A stretch of 55,403 nucleotides of DNA from Methylibium rhizosphaerae (GTDB lineage: Bacteria; Pseudomonadota; Gammaproteobacteria; Burkholderiales; Burkholderiaceae_C), in the NCBI RefSeq assembly GCF_006386545.1, contig NZ_SWAR01000037.1, forward strand, positions 1-55,403. The letters are read 5' to 3'. The translations under genes and the position numbers were made by a program. Positions 25,646 through 33,276 of the stretch are shown piece by piece. Numbering within the stretch: position 1 is the stretch's first letter; every line of letters begins with the position of its first letter. The notes beneath the pieces are model-generated. The model searched no databases and was not told where the DNA came from. It saw only the letters and a program-made list of their open reading frames with translations.

Positions 25646-26395
25646 TCAGGCGGCCGGCTTGAGCTGGCGCTTCGAGCGCGCCCGGATGTTGAGCGCCTCG
25701 ACCGCCAGCGAGAAGGCCATGGCCGCGTAGATGTAGCCCTTGGGCACATGCATTTCGAAGGCCTCGGCGGTGAGCGCCATGCCCACCATCACGAGGAAGG
25801 CGAGCGCCAGCACCTTCACCGACGGGTGGCGGTCGACGAAGTCGCCGATCGGCTTGGCCGCCACCAGCATCACGAGGACGGAGGCGATGACCGCGGCGAT
25901 CATCACGCCGAGCTGGTCGACCATGCCGACGGCGGTGATGACGGAGTCGAGCGAGAACACGATGTCGATGATGGCGATCTGGCCCACGATGCTCCACAGC
26001 AGCTTGCGGCCTGCCGCCTTCATGACGGCCGGGTCGGTGCTGGGCGGGGCGTCCTGCTCGCGAGCCTCGACCTCGACGAAGATCTCGTGCGACGCCTTGT
26101 ACAGCAGGAACAGGCCGCCCAGCAGCAGCACCACGTCGCGGCCGCTGATGCCCTGGCCGGCCATGCTGAACAGGTCGGCCGTGAGGCCCATCACCCAGCT
26201 CAGCGAGAACAGCAGCAGCAGGCGCGTGAGCATGGCGAAGCCCAGGCCGAGTCGGCGCGCCATGTCGCGCTGGTGCGCCGGCAGCCGGCCCACCAGGATG
26301 GAGATGAAGATGATGTTGTCCACGCCCAGGACGATCTCCAGGGCGGTGAGCATCGCGAAGGCGATCCAGATGTTGGGGTCGAGCAGGAATTCCAT
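25646..26395 (-). CDS. TerC/Alx-family integral membrane protein
   Basis: The 249-residue protein starts at the ATG at 26395 (MEFLLDPN); an upstream ATG at 26440 lies in the regulatory region. It has about seven membrane helices with the family's acidic motifs: ALEIVLGVDNIIFISI in helix 2 and IDIVFSLDSVITAVGM in a later helix, separated by a charged loop (EVEAREQDAPPSTDP). TerC/Alx/YkoY proteins are linked to tellurite resistance, and recent work on homologues points to Mn2+ export. The gene is divergent from an NhaR-type regulator over 102 bases that hold a repeated motif. Metal or pH response is a reasonable guess. Confidence 0.9.
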   Translation of the reverse strand: MEFLLDPNIWIAFAMLTALEIVLGVDNIIFISILVGRLPAHQRDMARRLGLGFAMLTRLLLLFSLSWVMGLTADLFSMAGQGISGRDVVLLLGGLFLLYKASHEIFVEVEAREQDAPPSTDPAVMKAAGRKLLWSIVGQIAIIDIVFSLDSVITAVGMVDQLGVMIAAVIASVLVMLVAAKPIGDFVDRHPSVKVLALAFLVMVGMALTAEAFEMHVPKGYIYAAMAFSLAVEALNIRARSKRQLKPAA

Positions 26396-26429
26396 GGCGT
26401 GCTGCCGGGGGCTTGATGGGAAGAGCGCA

Positions 26430-26490
26430 AATCTATGCACGCGAACACTTCGCGTAAAGTCGATTTATCTGAAGGGTCGTTTCGCGTAAA
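26430..26490. promoter_or_regulatory. terC promoter and two TTCGCGTAAA direct repeats
   Basis: TTCGCGTAAA occurs at 26449-26458 and 26481-26490, 32 bases apart, about three helical turns. On the minus strand the first copy overlaps the -35 hexamer TTTACG (26453-26458) of a promoter with -10 TAGATT (26430-26435) and a 17-base spacer, reading toward terC. The second copy ends seven bases before the nhaR ATG, which has no clear ribosome site. This arrangement fits a LysR-type regulator controlling terC and itself. Confidence 0.5.
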
Positions 26491-26497
26491 ACTGACA

Positions 26498-27394
26498 ATG
26501 AACTTCAAGCATCTCTACTACTTCTGGGCCACCGCCAAGGCGGGGGGCATCGTGCGGGCCGGCGAGCAGCTGCACACCACGCCGCAGACGCTGTCGGCCC
26601 AGATCAAGCTGCTCGAAGGCAGCCTCGGCTGCAGCCTGTTCCGCAAGAGCGGCCGCCGGCTCGAGCTCACCGAGGACGGCCACGTCGCGCTGGGCTATGC
26701 CGACCAGATCTTCGCGCTCAGCGCCGAGCTCGAGGCGGCCATCGGCAAGCGCCGGCCGGGCCCGGCCACGCTCGAGTTCCGGGTCGGCATTGCCGATGCG
26801 GTGCCCAAGGCCATTGCCTACCGGCTGCTGGAGCCAGCACTCGACGTGCCCGGCCCGGTGCGCCTCGTCTGCCACGAAGGCAAGTTCCAGGAGCTGCTGG
26901 CGCAGGTGTCGGTGCACCGCCTCGACCTGGTGATCGCCGACGAGGCCATGGGCCGGCAGATGAGCGTGAAGGCCTTCAACCATGCGCTGGGCACCACGGC
27001 GATGAGCTTCTTCGCCGCGCCGGCGCTCAAGGCCACGCTGGCCCGCGCCTTCCCGAAATGCCTGGACGGCGCGCCCATGCTGGTGCAGGGCGCGGCGTCG
27101 GCGATGCGCCAGCGTCTCGAGCTCTGGCTGACCCGCCACGGCCTGCGCCCGAGAGCCGTGGGCGAATTCGACGATGCGGCACTGATGAAGGCCTTCGGCC
27201 GCGAAGGCCGGGGCGTGTTCATGGCGCCCACGGTGCTGGAAGAAGAAACCTGCGCCCAGTACGGCGTGCGGGTGCTGGGCCGCACCGCCGAGCTCGTCGA
27301 GGAGTTCTATGCCATTTCGGTGGAGCGGCGCATCACGCACCCCTGCGTGGCGGCCATCACCGAGGCGGCCCGGGGCGAGCTGTTCGGCGCCTGA
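26498..27394 (+). CDS. nhaR: NhaR-type LysR-family transcriptional regulator
   Basis: The 298-residue regulator has an N-terminal helix-turn-helix (LYYFWATAKAGGIVRAGEQL; TPQTLSAQIKLLEGSLGCSL) and a C-terminal effector domain (LEFRVGIADAVPKAIAYRLL). Its N-terminal sequence and length match NhaR, which in E. coli senses Na+ and activates nhaA. Here no nhaA is next to it; the divergent neighbour is terC, which is its likely target. The two TTCGCGTAAA repeats in the shared intergenic region are the likely operators. The start at 26498 (MNFKHLYY) fits the family exactly despite the missing ribosome site. Confidence 0.9.
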   Translation: MNFKHLYYFWATAKAGGIVRAGEQLHTTPQTLSAQIKLLEGSLGCSLFRKSGRRLELTEDGHVALGYADQIFALSAELEAAIGKRRPGPATLEFRVGIADAVPKAIAYRLLEPALDVPGPVRLVCHEGKFQELLAQVSVHRLDLVIADEAMGRQMSVKAFNHALGTTAMSFFAAPALKATLARAFPKCLDGAPMLVQGAASAMRQRLELWLTRHGLRPRAVGEFDDAALMKAFGREGRGVFMAPTVLEEETCAQYGVRVLGRTAELVEEFYAISVERRITHPCVAAITEAARGELFGA

Positions 27395-27534
27395 GCGAGG
27401 GCAGGCGCGACGGGCAGGCCTGGCCAGGAGTCTGCGCGGCAGAACCGGCCTACCGCAAGCGCAAGTGGATTGCCGAGCCGCCCAATGGTTGAGCGCAAGC
27501 TGAGCCGGGTGCAGCCATCGTCAGACTGACTGCT

Positions 27535-27555
27535 GCCTCCCTCGCGGAGGGAGGC
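27535..27555. terminator. Perfect nine-pair hairpin downstream of nhaR
   Basis: GCCTCCCTC-GCG-GAGGGAGGC is a perfect stem with a three-base loop, 140 bases after nhaR. A related imperfect hairpin (GCTCCCTC...GGGGAGC) follows at 27581-27610. There is no T tract. Similar CTCCCTCGCGGAGGGAG-type hairpins occur as intergenic repeats in this group of bacteria, and a related one lies at 34481-34495. The 27395-27663 gap holds these hairpins and no convincing gene. Confidence 0.45.
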
Positions 27556-27626
27556 TGGAGGGTGCGGTCGAACAAGCTGGAGCTCCCTCGCGGAGAGGGC
27601 TCGGGGGAGCCGTGCGTTCAGCCGCA

Positions 27627-27669
27627 GGCTAGGGAGGCTACGCGGCTTATGCCGCGCAGACTCCTAGCC
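27627..27669. terminator. Nested hairpin overlapping the doxX stop codon
   Basis: CGCGGC-TTAT-GCCGCG (27641-27656) is flanked by GGCTAGGGAG (27627-27636) and CTCCTAGCC (27661-27669), which pair apart from one bulged base. The outer arm covers the doxX stop codon. It probably ends doxX transcription, although no T tract is present. Confidence 0.4.
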
Positions 27670-28065
27670 CTTGTTGTCCAGCGACAGCGGCCCCGCGCCG
27701 AACGCCGCCACGAACAGCAGCCCGCCCACGATGGCGAGGTTCTTGAAGAAGTTGATGCTCTGCATCATCTGCTGGTCGGCCGGCATGGCCCAGAAGTTGT
27801 GGAACAGGAAAGCCGCCAGCAGCGTGAACACCGCCAGGATCAACGCAGCCCAGCGCGCCTTGAAGCCGATCAGCAGCGCCAGCGCCACCACAACCTCCAC
27901 GACGATGGTCCCGGCGGCCGCCACCTGCGGTAGCGGCAGGCCTTTCGAGGCGATGTAGCCCACGGTGCCCGAGAAGCCGCTGATCTTGCTGACACCTGCC
28001 GGGATGAACAGCAGGGCGATCAGGATGCGACCGAGCAGGGGACCGAATTTTTCCAGGACCGGCAT
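27664..28065 (-). CDS. DoxX-family membrane protein
   Basis: The 133-residue protein has four membrane helices: LLGRILIALLFIPAGVSKIS, TIVVEVVVALALLIGF, ALILAVFTLLAAFLFHNFW and FFKNLAIVGGLLFVAAFGA. The GxSKI and FHNFW...MxxFxKNLAIxGG patterns are those of DoxX/YphA-type proteins. Homologues are linked to redox or quinone-related functions and oxidative stress, but the molecular role here cannot be told. It is likely monocistronic. Confidence 0.88.
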   Translation of the reverse strand: MPVLEKFGPLLGRILIALLFIPAGVSKISGFSGTVGYIASKGLPLPQVAAAGTIVVEVVVALALLIGFKARWAALILAVFTLLAAFLFHNFWAMPADQQMMQSINFFKNLAIVGGLLFVAAFGAGPLSLDNKG

Positions 28066-28119
28066 GGCGTTGCTCCGTGGTTGAGGTGGCGCAAGGCTAG
28101 CGGGCGGCCTGATCCGTGT

Positions 28120-29409
28120 CTAGGCGAACAGCCGTGAGGCATGGAGCCCCAGCCCGGTGGCCACGCTGGCGAACCGGTCGCCGCGCACGGCGCGCGCCTG
28201 GCCGAAGGCACGTGCCAGCCGCTCGGTCAGCAGGCGCAGGCCGGTCGAGCCGCCGGTGAAGTACAGCGCATCCACCCGCTCGGGCGCCACGCCGGCCTGG
28301 CGTGCCGTGTCCAGCGCCGCGGCGACGATCTTCTCGATGTCGGCCTCGATGGCCTGCACGGCCGTGTGCTCGTCCAGCGGCACTGCCAGGCCCGGCTCCA
28401 CGTGGCCGAGGTCGATGGTGGTGTCGGCGCCCGCGGCGACGGCGATCTTGGCCGCCTCGGCGCGGGCTGCGAGGTCGTGGCCCAGGCGCTCGGTCACCAC
28501 CGTCATGAGCCGCCGGTGGTGCGCCGGGTTGCCGTAGAAGGCCAGCATGCGCTTGAGTTCGGCCACCCGCTGCGGGTGGTACACGGTGTTGATGAGGTGC
28601 CAGGTGGCGAGGTCGAAGTACACGCCGTTGGGCACTTCGCGCGGCGCCTGGCCGTGGTGGCTCGGGCCGTGCGACTTGTAGCCCAGCTCGCGCAGCAGGC
28701 TGGCGAGTTCCACCCGCCGGTCGAAGTCGGTGCCGGCGATGTGCACGCCGTGGTTGGCCAGGATGTCGTCCTTGCGTTCGAGGCGCGACAGGCGGTCGGG
28801 CCCCACCCGCACCAGCGAGAAGTCGGACGTTCCGCCGCCGATGTCGGCCACCAGCACCAGCTCCTCGCGCCGGGCCTGGCGCTCGTAGTCGAAGGCGGCC
28901 GCGATCGGCTCGTACTGGAAGGCGAGTTCCTCGAAGCCGACGGCCCGCGCCGCGCTGGCCAGCGAGGCCTGCGCCTGCGCGTCGCGCTGTGCGTCGTCGT
29001 CGACGAAGAACACCGGTCGCCCGAGCACCGCGCGGGCGATCGGTTCGCCCAGGGACGCCTCGGCCAGCGACTTCAGGTGGCGCAGGTAGCCGGTGATCAC
29101 GTCGAGGTACTTCACCGCATGGCCGCCGCCCACGTCGGTCGTCTGCTCCACCAGCGTGGAGCCGAGGATGCTCTTCATCGAACGCATGAGCCGGCCGTCG
29201 TAGCCGTCCACATACGCGGCCACCGCCGCCCGGCCGAAGGCCCGCGGCGGCTCGGCGCCCGGCGGCAGGGCTTCATGCTCGGCGAAATAGAACACGGCCG
29301 TCGGCATGGTCGGCTGTCCCGGTTCCAGCTCGATGAGCCGTGTGGCGCCGGCCGCGGGCACCGCGACGGCAGAGTTCGACGTACCGAAATCGATGGCGCA
29401 GTAACTCAT
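28120..29409 (-). CDS. yegD: YegD-like Hsp70-family ATPase
   Basis: The 429-residue protein starts at the ATG at 29409. It has the actin/Hsp70 nucleotide-binding motifs: phosphate-1 DFGTSNSAVAVP near the N terminus, phosphate-2 LVADIGGGTSDFSLVRVG near residue 195, and the adenosine motif YFTGGSTGLRLLTERLARAF near the C terminus. There is no DnaK substrate-binding domain or EEVD tail, so it matches the short YegD branch. Its clients and cofactors are unknown. It is divergent from the GNAT gene over about 110 bases. Confidence 0.88.
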   Translation of the reverse strand: MSYCAIDFGTSNSAVAVPAAGATRLIELEPGQPTMPTAVFYFAEHEALPPGAEPPRAFGRAAVAAYVDGYDGRLMRSMKSILGSTLVEQTTDVGGGHAVKYLDVITGYLRHLKSLAEASLGEPIARAVLGRPVFFVDDDAQRDAQAQASLASAARAVGFEELAFQYEPIAAAFDYERQARREELVLVADIGGGTSDFSLVRVGPDRLSRLERKDDILANHGVHIAGTDFDRRVELASLLRELGYKSHGPSHHGQAPREVPNGVYFDLATWHLINTVYHPQRVAELKRMLAFYGNPAHHRRLMTVVTERLGHDLAARAEAAKIAVAAGADTTIDLGHVEPGLAVPLDEHTAVQAIEADIEKIVAAALDTARQAGVAPERVDALYFTGGSTGLRLLTERLARAFGQARAVRGDRFASVATGLGLHASRLFA

Positions 29410-29521
29410 GGTGGCTCGCAGAAAACGACAAAAGCCCGCACGCGGTGCAACGCGGCGGGCGGGGTAGTGTGGGCGGGGCGCGGATTCTATGCCCGGGCCT
29501 TGCCGGCGGCAGAATGCCCCC

Positions 29522-30418
29522 ATGCAGAAGATCGACATCGTGGCGCGAGCCCACTGGCCTGAACTGGCCGCCTTCATCCACCGGCACAACCGCCGCAGCG
29601 ACGGCCGCGCGAGGTGCCTGCATGCCGAACATGGCGACACGGCCGACGCCCAGGCGAGCGAGATGCTGGCCATCCCCGACGGCGAGGCCTGCTTCGTGGC
29701 GGCGCGCGCGGGCACGGGCGGCGAATGGTCGGGCATGGCCGGCTGCGAGCTCGACCCGGCGCTGGGCCGGGCCTGGCTGCGCGGGCCGCTCACCCGCGAT
29801 GCCGACGACGCCGCCCTGCAGGTGGCGCTGATCCACGCGCTGGAAGCAGCGCTGCCCCGTGCGGTGCGCCGCTTCGACGCCTTCCCGCAGGTGAGCGAAA
29901 CCGCGCTGCGGGCGAGCTACCGCGCTGCCGGCTATCGCGACCACATGCAGCACCATGTCTTCTGCCTGGAGCGGCCGCAGGCGCCGCCCCCCTGGCCCGA
30001 GGCGGTGGCCGCGCAGGCGAGTCCCGCCGCTGCCGAGCTGGCCGCACGCCTGCATGAGCAGCTGTTCCCCGACACCTACCTCACACGCACCTCCATGCTC
30101 GAGAGCCTCGACGACGAACACCGCCTGTTCGCGGCCGAGGTGGGCGGCACGGTGGCGGGCTATGTGTACGTGCAGGACAAGCCGCTGGAGGACGAGGGCT
30201 ACATCGACTTCATAGGGGTCAGCGCCCAGGCACGCGGCCGCGGGCTGGGTCGCGCGCTGCTCGATGCGGCCGTGCACTGGGCGATGGTGGAGCGCGGCCG
30301 GCCGCGGGTGAGCCTCACGGCCCGGCAGGACCGCACGCCGGCGCTCGGCCTTTATGAAGCCGCCGGCTTCCGCGAAGTCGCCGCCGGCGCGCACATGATC
30401 AAGGTGCGGACCGCCTGA
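29522..30418 (+). CDS. Tandem GNAT acetyltransferase
   Basis: The 298-residue protein starts at the ATG at 29522 (MQKIDIVARAHWPEL). The N-terminal half (residues 1-150) has only a weak GNAT resemblance and no clear acetyl-CoA loop. The C-terminal half (about 160-298) is a typical GNAT domain: GGTVAGYVYVQDKPL, IDFIGVSAQARGRGLGRALL with the pyrophosphate-binding RGRGLG loop, and LGLYEAAGFREV. It acetylates an unknown amine. It lies 26 bases upstream of the RNA cyclic phosphodiesterase gene and may share its transcript. Confidence 0.82.
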   Translation: MQKIDIVARAHWPELAAFIHRHNRRSDGRARCLHAEHGDTADAQASEMLAIPDGEACFVAARAGTGGEWSGMAGCELDPALGRAWLRGPLTRDADDAALQVALIHALEAALPRAVRRFDAFPQVSETALRASYRAAGYRDHMQHHVFCLERPQAPPPWPEAVAAQASPAAAELAARLHEQLFPDTYLTRTSMLESLDDEHRLFAAEVGGTVAGYVYVQDKPLEDEGYIDFIGVSAQARGRGLGRALLDAAVHWAMVERGRPRVSLTARQDRTPALGLYEAAGFREVAAGAHMIKVRTA

Positions 30419-30444
30419 CGCCGACGCACCGCCCCGCACCGCGC

Positions 30445-30978
30445 ATGAACCGCCCCGACGACGACGCCCTTTCGCCGACCGCGAGGTTGTTCGTCGGGCT
30501 GTGGCCGGACGATGAGACCCGGCAGGCGCTGCACGACCACCAGGCGCTGTGGCAGTGGGGCCGCAGCGCGGTACCCACCCGCCGCGAGCGCCTGCACATG
30601 ACGCTGCACTTCCTGGGCGACTGGCCGCGTGAGCTGGTGCCTGCGCTGGTGCAGGGGCTCGCGGTGCCGTTCGAGCCCTTCACGCTGCGGCTCGACGATG
30701 CCGGCGTGTGGCGCAACGGCATCGCCCGCGTCGGGCCGGTGGAGCCGCCGGCCCCGCTGCTCGCGCTGCACCACCGGCTGGCCCTTGCGCTGGCCCGCCT
30801 GGGGCTGGTGCCGGCGTCGGGCCGCTTCGCGCCGCACGTGACCCTGGCGCGCGGCGCGGCGCAGGCGATGCCGCCGCGCCGTCCGCCTTCCATCGTCTGG
30901 CCGGTGGCGGGTTATGCGCTGGTCGAATCGGACCTGCGGCCGCCTGCCAGCTACCGCATCCGCGCCGTCTACGGGTGA
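30445..30978 (+). CDS. thpR: RNA 2',3'-cyclic phosphodiesterase (ThpR/LigT)
   Basis: The 177-residue protein carries the two H-x-T-x motifs of the 2H phosphoesterases: HMTL at His51 in RRERLHMTLHFLGDW and HVTL at His131 in SGRFAPHVTLARG. It also begins with the family pattern RLFVGLWPDDETR. It hydrolyses RNA 2',3'-cyclic phosphate ends in the cytoplasm. Its last codons (AVYG-stop) lie in the left arm of a 17-base inverted repeat shared with the convergent gene. Confidence 0.92.
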   Translation: MNRPDDDALSPTARLFVGLWPDDETRQALHDHQALWQWGRSAVPTRRERLHMTLHFLGDWPRELVPALVQGLAVPFEPFTLRLDDAGVWRNGIARVGPVEPPAPLLALHHRLALALARLGLVPASGRFAPHVTLARGAAQAMPPRRPPSIVWPVAGYALVESDLRPPASYRIRAVYG

Positions 30979-31008
30979 CCGGTCACTACCCGTCACCCGT
31001 AGACGGCG
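30963..31008. terminator. 17-bp perfect inverted repeat spanning both stop codons
   Basis: CGCCGTCTACGGGTGAC (30963-30979) and GTCACCCGTAGACGGCG (30992-31008) are perfect complements around a 12-base loop. Each arm encodes the same C-terminal end, Ala-Val-Tyr-Gly-stop, for the two unrelated convergent genes. It can act as a bidirectional terminator in either mRNA, although no T tract follows. Confidence 0.7.
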
Positions 31009-31802
31009 ACCAGTTGGTAGCCGAGGGATGCCAACTGGCCGTCTGGGGTCCAGAGGGTGGCGGCCTGGTTCACGTAGCCCTCGCCCGCGGCCTTGGTGTC
31101 CATGTCGATGCGCCACCAGCCGTCGGCCGGTATCGGCTGCGGCGGGCTGCGCAATTCGAGCGACCACGACACCGAACTCGCCGGCTTGCGTTCCTTCAGC
31201 TGCCCGAGTGCCGGTGTGGGCGGCGCATCCGACAACAGCACCGTCAGCAGCTCGGGGTCGAGCGCCTCGTCCTTCAGGCGCAGGTGGATGCGGGTGTTCC
31301 AGCCCGGCTGCCCGGAGAAGGGGACCGGTCCTTCGGCCCAGCCCATCTGCAGGTGCTGGGTGAAGTTGGGCGTCACGCCGGCGATGAAAGGCAGCACCCG
31401 CGCCTCGGAGGCCGCGGTGGCCGCCGCCGGCTGCTGCGGGTGCAGGACCGGCAGCGCGGTCTCGCGCGCTGCGCCGAACACGCCCACCAGCAGGGCCGCC
31501 GGCTCGCCGCCTTGCGACACGGTGGCCTGCACCTGCCGCATGTTCTTGCCGGCCCGCAGCGTGGTGACCGCCACCTGCACCGGGCCGGCGCCCACGGGGC
31601 CGATGAAGTTCGTCTGCAGCGCCCGCAGCGGCGCCGCACGGCCCGCCACGTCATGCATGGCCTGCACCCCCAGCGTGGCCACCAGGCCGCCGAAGGTGGT
31701 GCGGCCCTGCAGCCAGTCGTCGGTGATGGCCATGCTGACGACATCGCCTTCCCGGCTGCGACGGGAGAGGAGGGCGGTCAGGGGAGAAAGCGGTGCGCTC
31801 AT
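30993..31802 (-). CDS. Acyl-CoA thioesterase-like double hotdog protein
   Basis: The 269-residue protein resembles the TesB/thioesterase-like superfamily: an N-terminal hotdog (DDWLQGRTTFGGLVATLGVQ; LQTNFIGPVGAGPVQVAV; RQVQATVSQGGEPAALLVGV) and a second one in the C-terminal half (WWRIDMDTKAAGEGYVNQAA; LASLGYQLVAVYG). These enzymes cleave acyl-CoA thioesters in the cytoplasm. The natural acyl chain is unknown. It converges on thpR and shares the inverted repeat at its 3' end. Confidence 0.85.
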   Translation of the reverse strand: MSAPLSPLTALLSRRSREGDVVSMAITDDWLQGRTTFGGLVATLGVQAMHDVAGRAAPLRALQTNFIGPVGAGPVQVAVTTLRAGKNMRQVQATVSQGGEPAALLVGVFGAARETALPVLHPQQPAAATAASEARVLPFIAGVTPNFTQHLQMGWAEGPVPFSGQPGWNTRIHLRLKDEALDPELLTVLLSDAPPTPALGQLKERKPASSVSWSLELRSPPQPIPADGWWRIDMDTKAAGEGYVNQAATLWTPDGQLASLGYQLVAVYG

Positions 31803-31881
31803 GAGGACTTCCAGTGCAGGGGGTGGGGCGGATTATCGAACGATCGTGCTTTTCTTGCCGGTGTGCCGGTCCGGAGCGGGT

Positions 31882-31896
31882 CTGTAGGACTGTTCC
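31882..31896 (+). promoter_or_regulatory. Second copy of the shared 15-base motif
   Basis: CTGTAGGACTGTTCC is the exact reverse complement of the copy at 18606-18620. It lies 70 bases before a CTAG core (31966-31969) and about 160 bases before the ATG at 32056. The rest of the 31803-32055 gap is non-coding leader with AAGGAGG at 32044-32050. Confidence 0.45.
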
Positions 31897-32055
31897 GGCG
31901 GTGTGATCGGCAGGCTCCTAAGGCCGTGCTGCCGGTGTTCCTGCCGTGCCGGGGCGCCGGGCTACCTAGGCTTTGGGGTGTTGGACGCCAACGATGCGCC
32001 GCAGCTTCTTGCGGCGCCGGCGATCGACTCTTCAACTTCCAGAAGGAGGCCATCC

Positions 32056-32604
32056 ATGAAGCTATCGAACCTTGCCCAGGCCGCTGCAACCGCCTGTACC
32101 GCGCTCGCGCTGTGCTCGGGGGTGTATGCCCAGAACGACAAGGGAGCCTATGACCAGGCCCGCAACTCGGCGAAGGCCACCTATGACTCGGCCAAGAAGC
32201 AGTGCGGCAGCCTGTCCGGCAATGCCAAGGACGTCTGCGAGAAGGAAGCCAAGCTCGCCCGCGTGAAGGCCGAGCAGGAAGCCGAGGCCAGCTACAAGGG
32301 CACCGCCAAGGCCCGCCAGGATGCGACGGTCGAGGTGGCGCAGGCTGAATACGACCTCGCCAAGGAGCGTTGTGAAGACAAGTCCGGCAATGACCGCGAC
32401 GTCTGCACCAAGGACGCGAAGGCTGCCTATGAAAAGGTGAAGGCCGATGCCAAGGCCCAGCGCGAAACCGCCAAGGCCGGCAAGGAAGCCTCCGACGAGA
32501 AGCATGCAGCGGCCTACAAGGCTGCCCGCGAACGCTGTGACGCCCTGTCCGGCAATGCCAAGGACAGCTGCATCGAGCAGGCCAAGGCCCAGCACAAGCA
32601 GTAG
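32056..32604 (+). CDS. Secreted Cys-motif repeat protein
   Basis: The 182-residue protein starts at the ATG at 32056, six bases after AAGGAGG. A signal peptide (AAATACTALALCSGVYAQ) leads to a Lys/Ala/Glu-rich helical protein with three copies of a motif: KKQCGSLSGNAKDVC, KERCEDKSGNDRDVC and RERCDALSGNAKDSC. The spacing within each pair is Cys-x(10)-Cys, suggesting disulfide-closed loops on a helical rod. Similar proteins are widespread and uncharacterised in Burkholderiales. The strong ribosome site and low-complexity composition suggest abundant expression, perhaps under stress. It is related to the product of 18725-19216. Confidence 0.78.
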   Translation: MKLSNLAQAAATACTALALCSGVYAQNDKGAYDQARNSAKATYDSAKKQCGSLSGNAKDVCEKEAKLARVKAEQEAEASYKGTAKARQDATVEVAQAEYDLAKERCEDKSGNDRDVCTKDAKAAYEKVKADAKAQRETAKAGKEASDEKHAAAYKAARERCDALSGNAKDSCIEQAKAQHKQ

Positions 32605-32756
32605 CGAGGAAGCAGCCAAGGGGGGCGGGGGCGGTCGAGTCGGATCACAACCCTCGCGGCCCCGACGGCTCTTCGGTGGCATGATCGGCGCCCTCGGGGG
32701 TGTGAGGCGGCTCGTCCGTCTTCCGTTCCCACCCAACATCGAGAGGTCCGTTCGAC

Positions 32757-33263
32757 ATGTCCGTTCTGTCCCGATGCGCGGGGCTGCCGCTGGTGGTCGC
32801 CGCGCTTGCCGTTTTTTGCGTCGCAGCCCAGGCGGCGGACCCTGCCCAAGCGAAGAAGGGCCACGTCCTTTCCCTGGGGGGCCAGGGCAAGGGCGGCGGA
32901 AAGCTGCTCACCCGCAACGAACTGCGCGAATGCCTGGCGCAGGAAGTGCGTGTCAAGGCGATGAGCGAGGAGGCCGTCACCCTGCAACGTGCGATCGATA
33001 CCGACAAGAGCGAGATTGCGAAGCACGCCGAAGAGCTCAAGCTGGCGCTCGAGACGCTGGACCGTACCAGCAAGGAGGCAGTGGATGCCTTCAACGCCAA
33101 GGGGGCCGAACAGGAACGGCGCATCGATGCCTACAACGAAAGACTTCCAGCCTTCAACGCCAAGGTCGAGGCGATGCAAGGCGAGCGGGCCGCCTTCGTG
33201 ACGAATTGCGCTGACCGCCCGTATGACGAGGGCGACTATTTCGCCATCAAGCGCGGCAAGTGA
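32757..33263 (+). CDS. Periplasmic coiled-coil protein, unknown function
   Basis: The 168-residue product has a signal peptide (LVVAALAVFCVAAQAADP) followed by a short Gly/Lys region (SLGGQGKGGGKLL). Residues about 65-150 are a continuous charged helix (EEAVTLQRAIDTDKSEIAKH; EELKLALETLDRTSKEAVDA). Two cysteines (about 59 and 151) bracket the helix and could form a disulfide. I recognise no family. It lies 152 bases after the Cys-motif gene and 13 bases before the mutarotase frame. Confidence 0.7.
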   Translation: MSVLSRCAGLPLVVAALAVFCVAAQAADPAQAKKGHVLSLGGQGKGGGKLLTRNELRECLAQEVRVKAMSEEAVTLQRAIDTDKSEIAKHAEELKLALETLDRTSKEAVDAFNAKGAEQERRIDAYNERLPAFNAKVEAMQGERAAFVTNCADRPYDEGDYFAIKRGK

Positions 33264-33276
33264 ACGGGCGCCAGCG

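Noticed and set aside
27395-27530. Short reading frames after nhaR
   Set aside because: They have no ribosome site, family match or conserved length; the region is hairpin-rich intergenic DNA.
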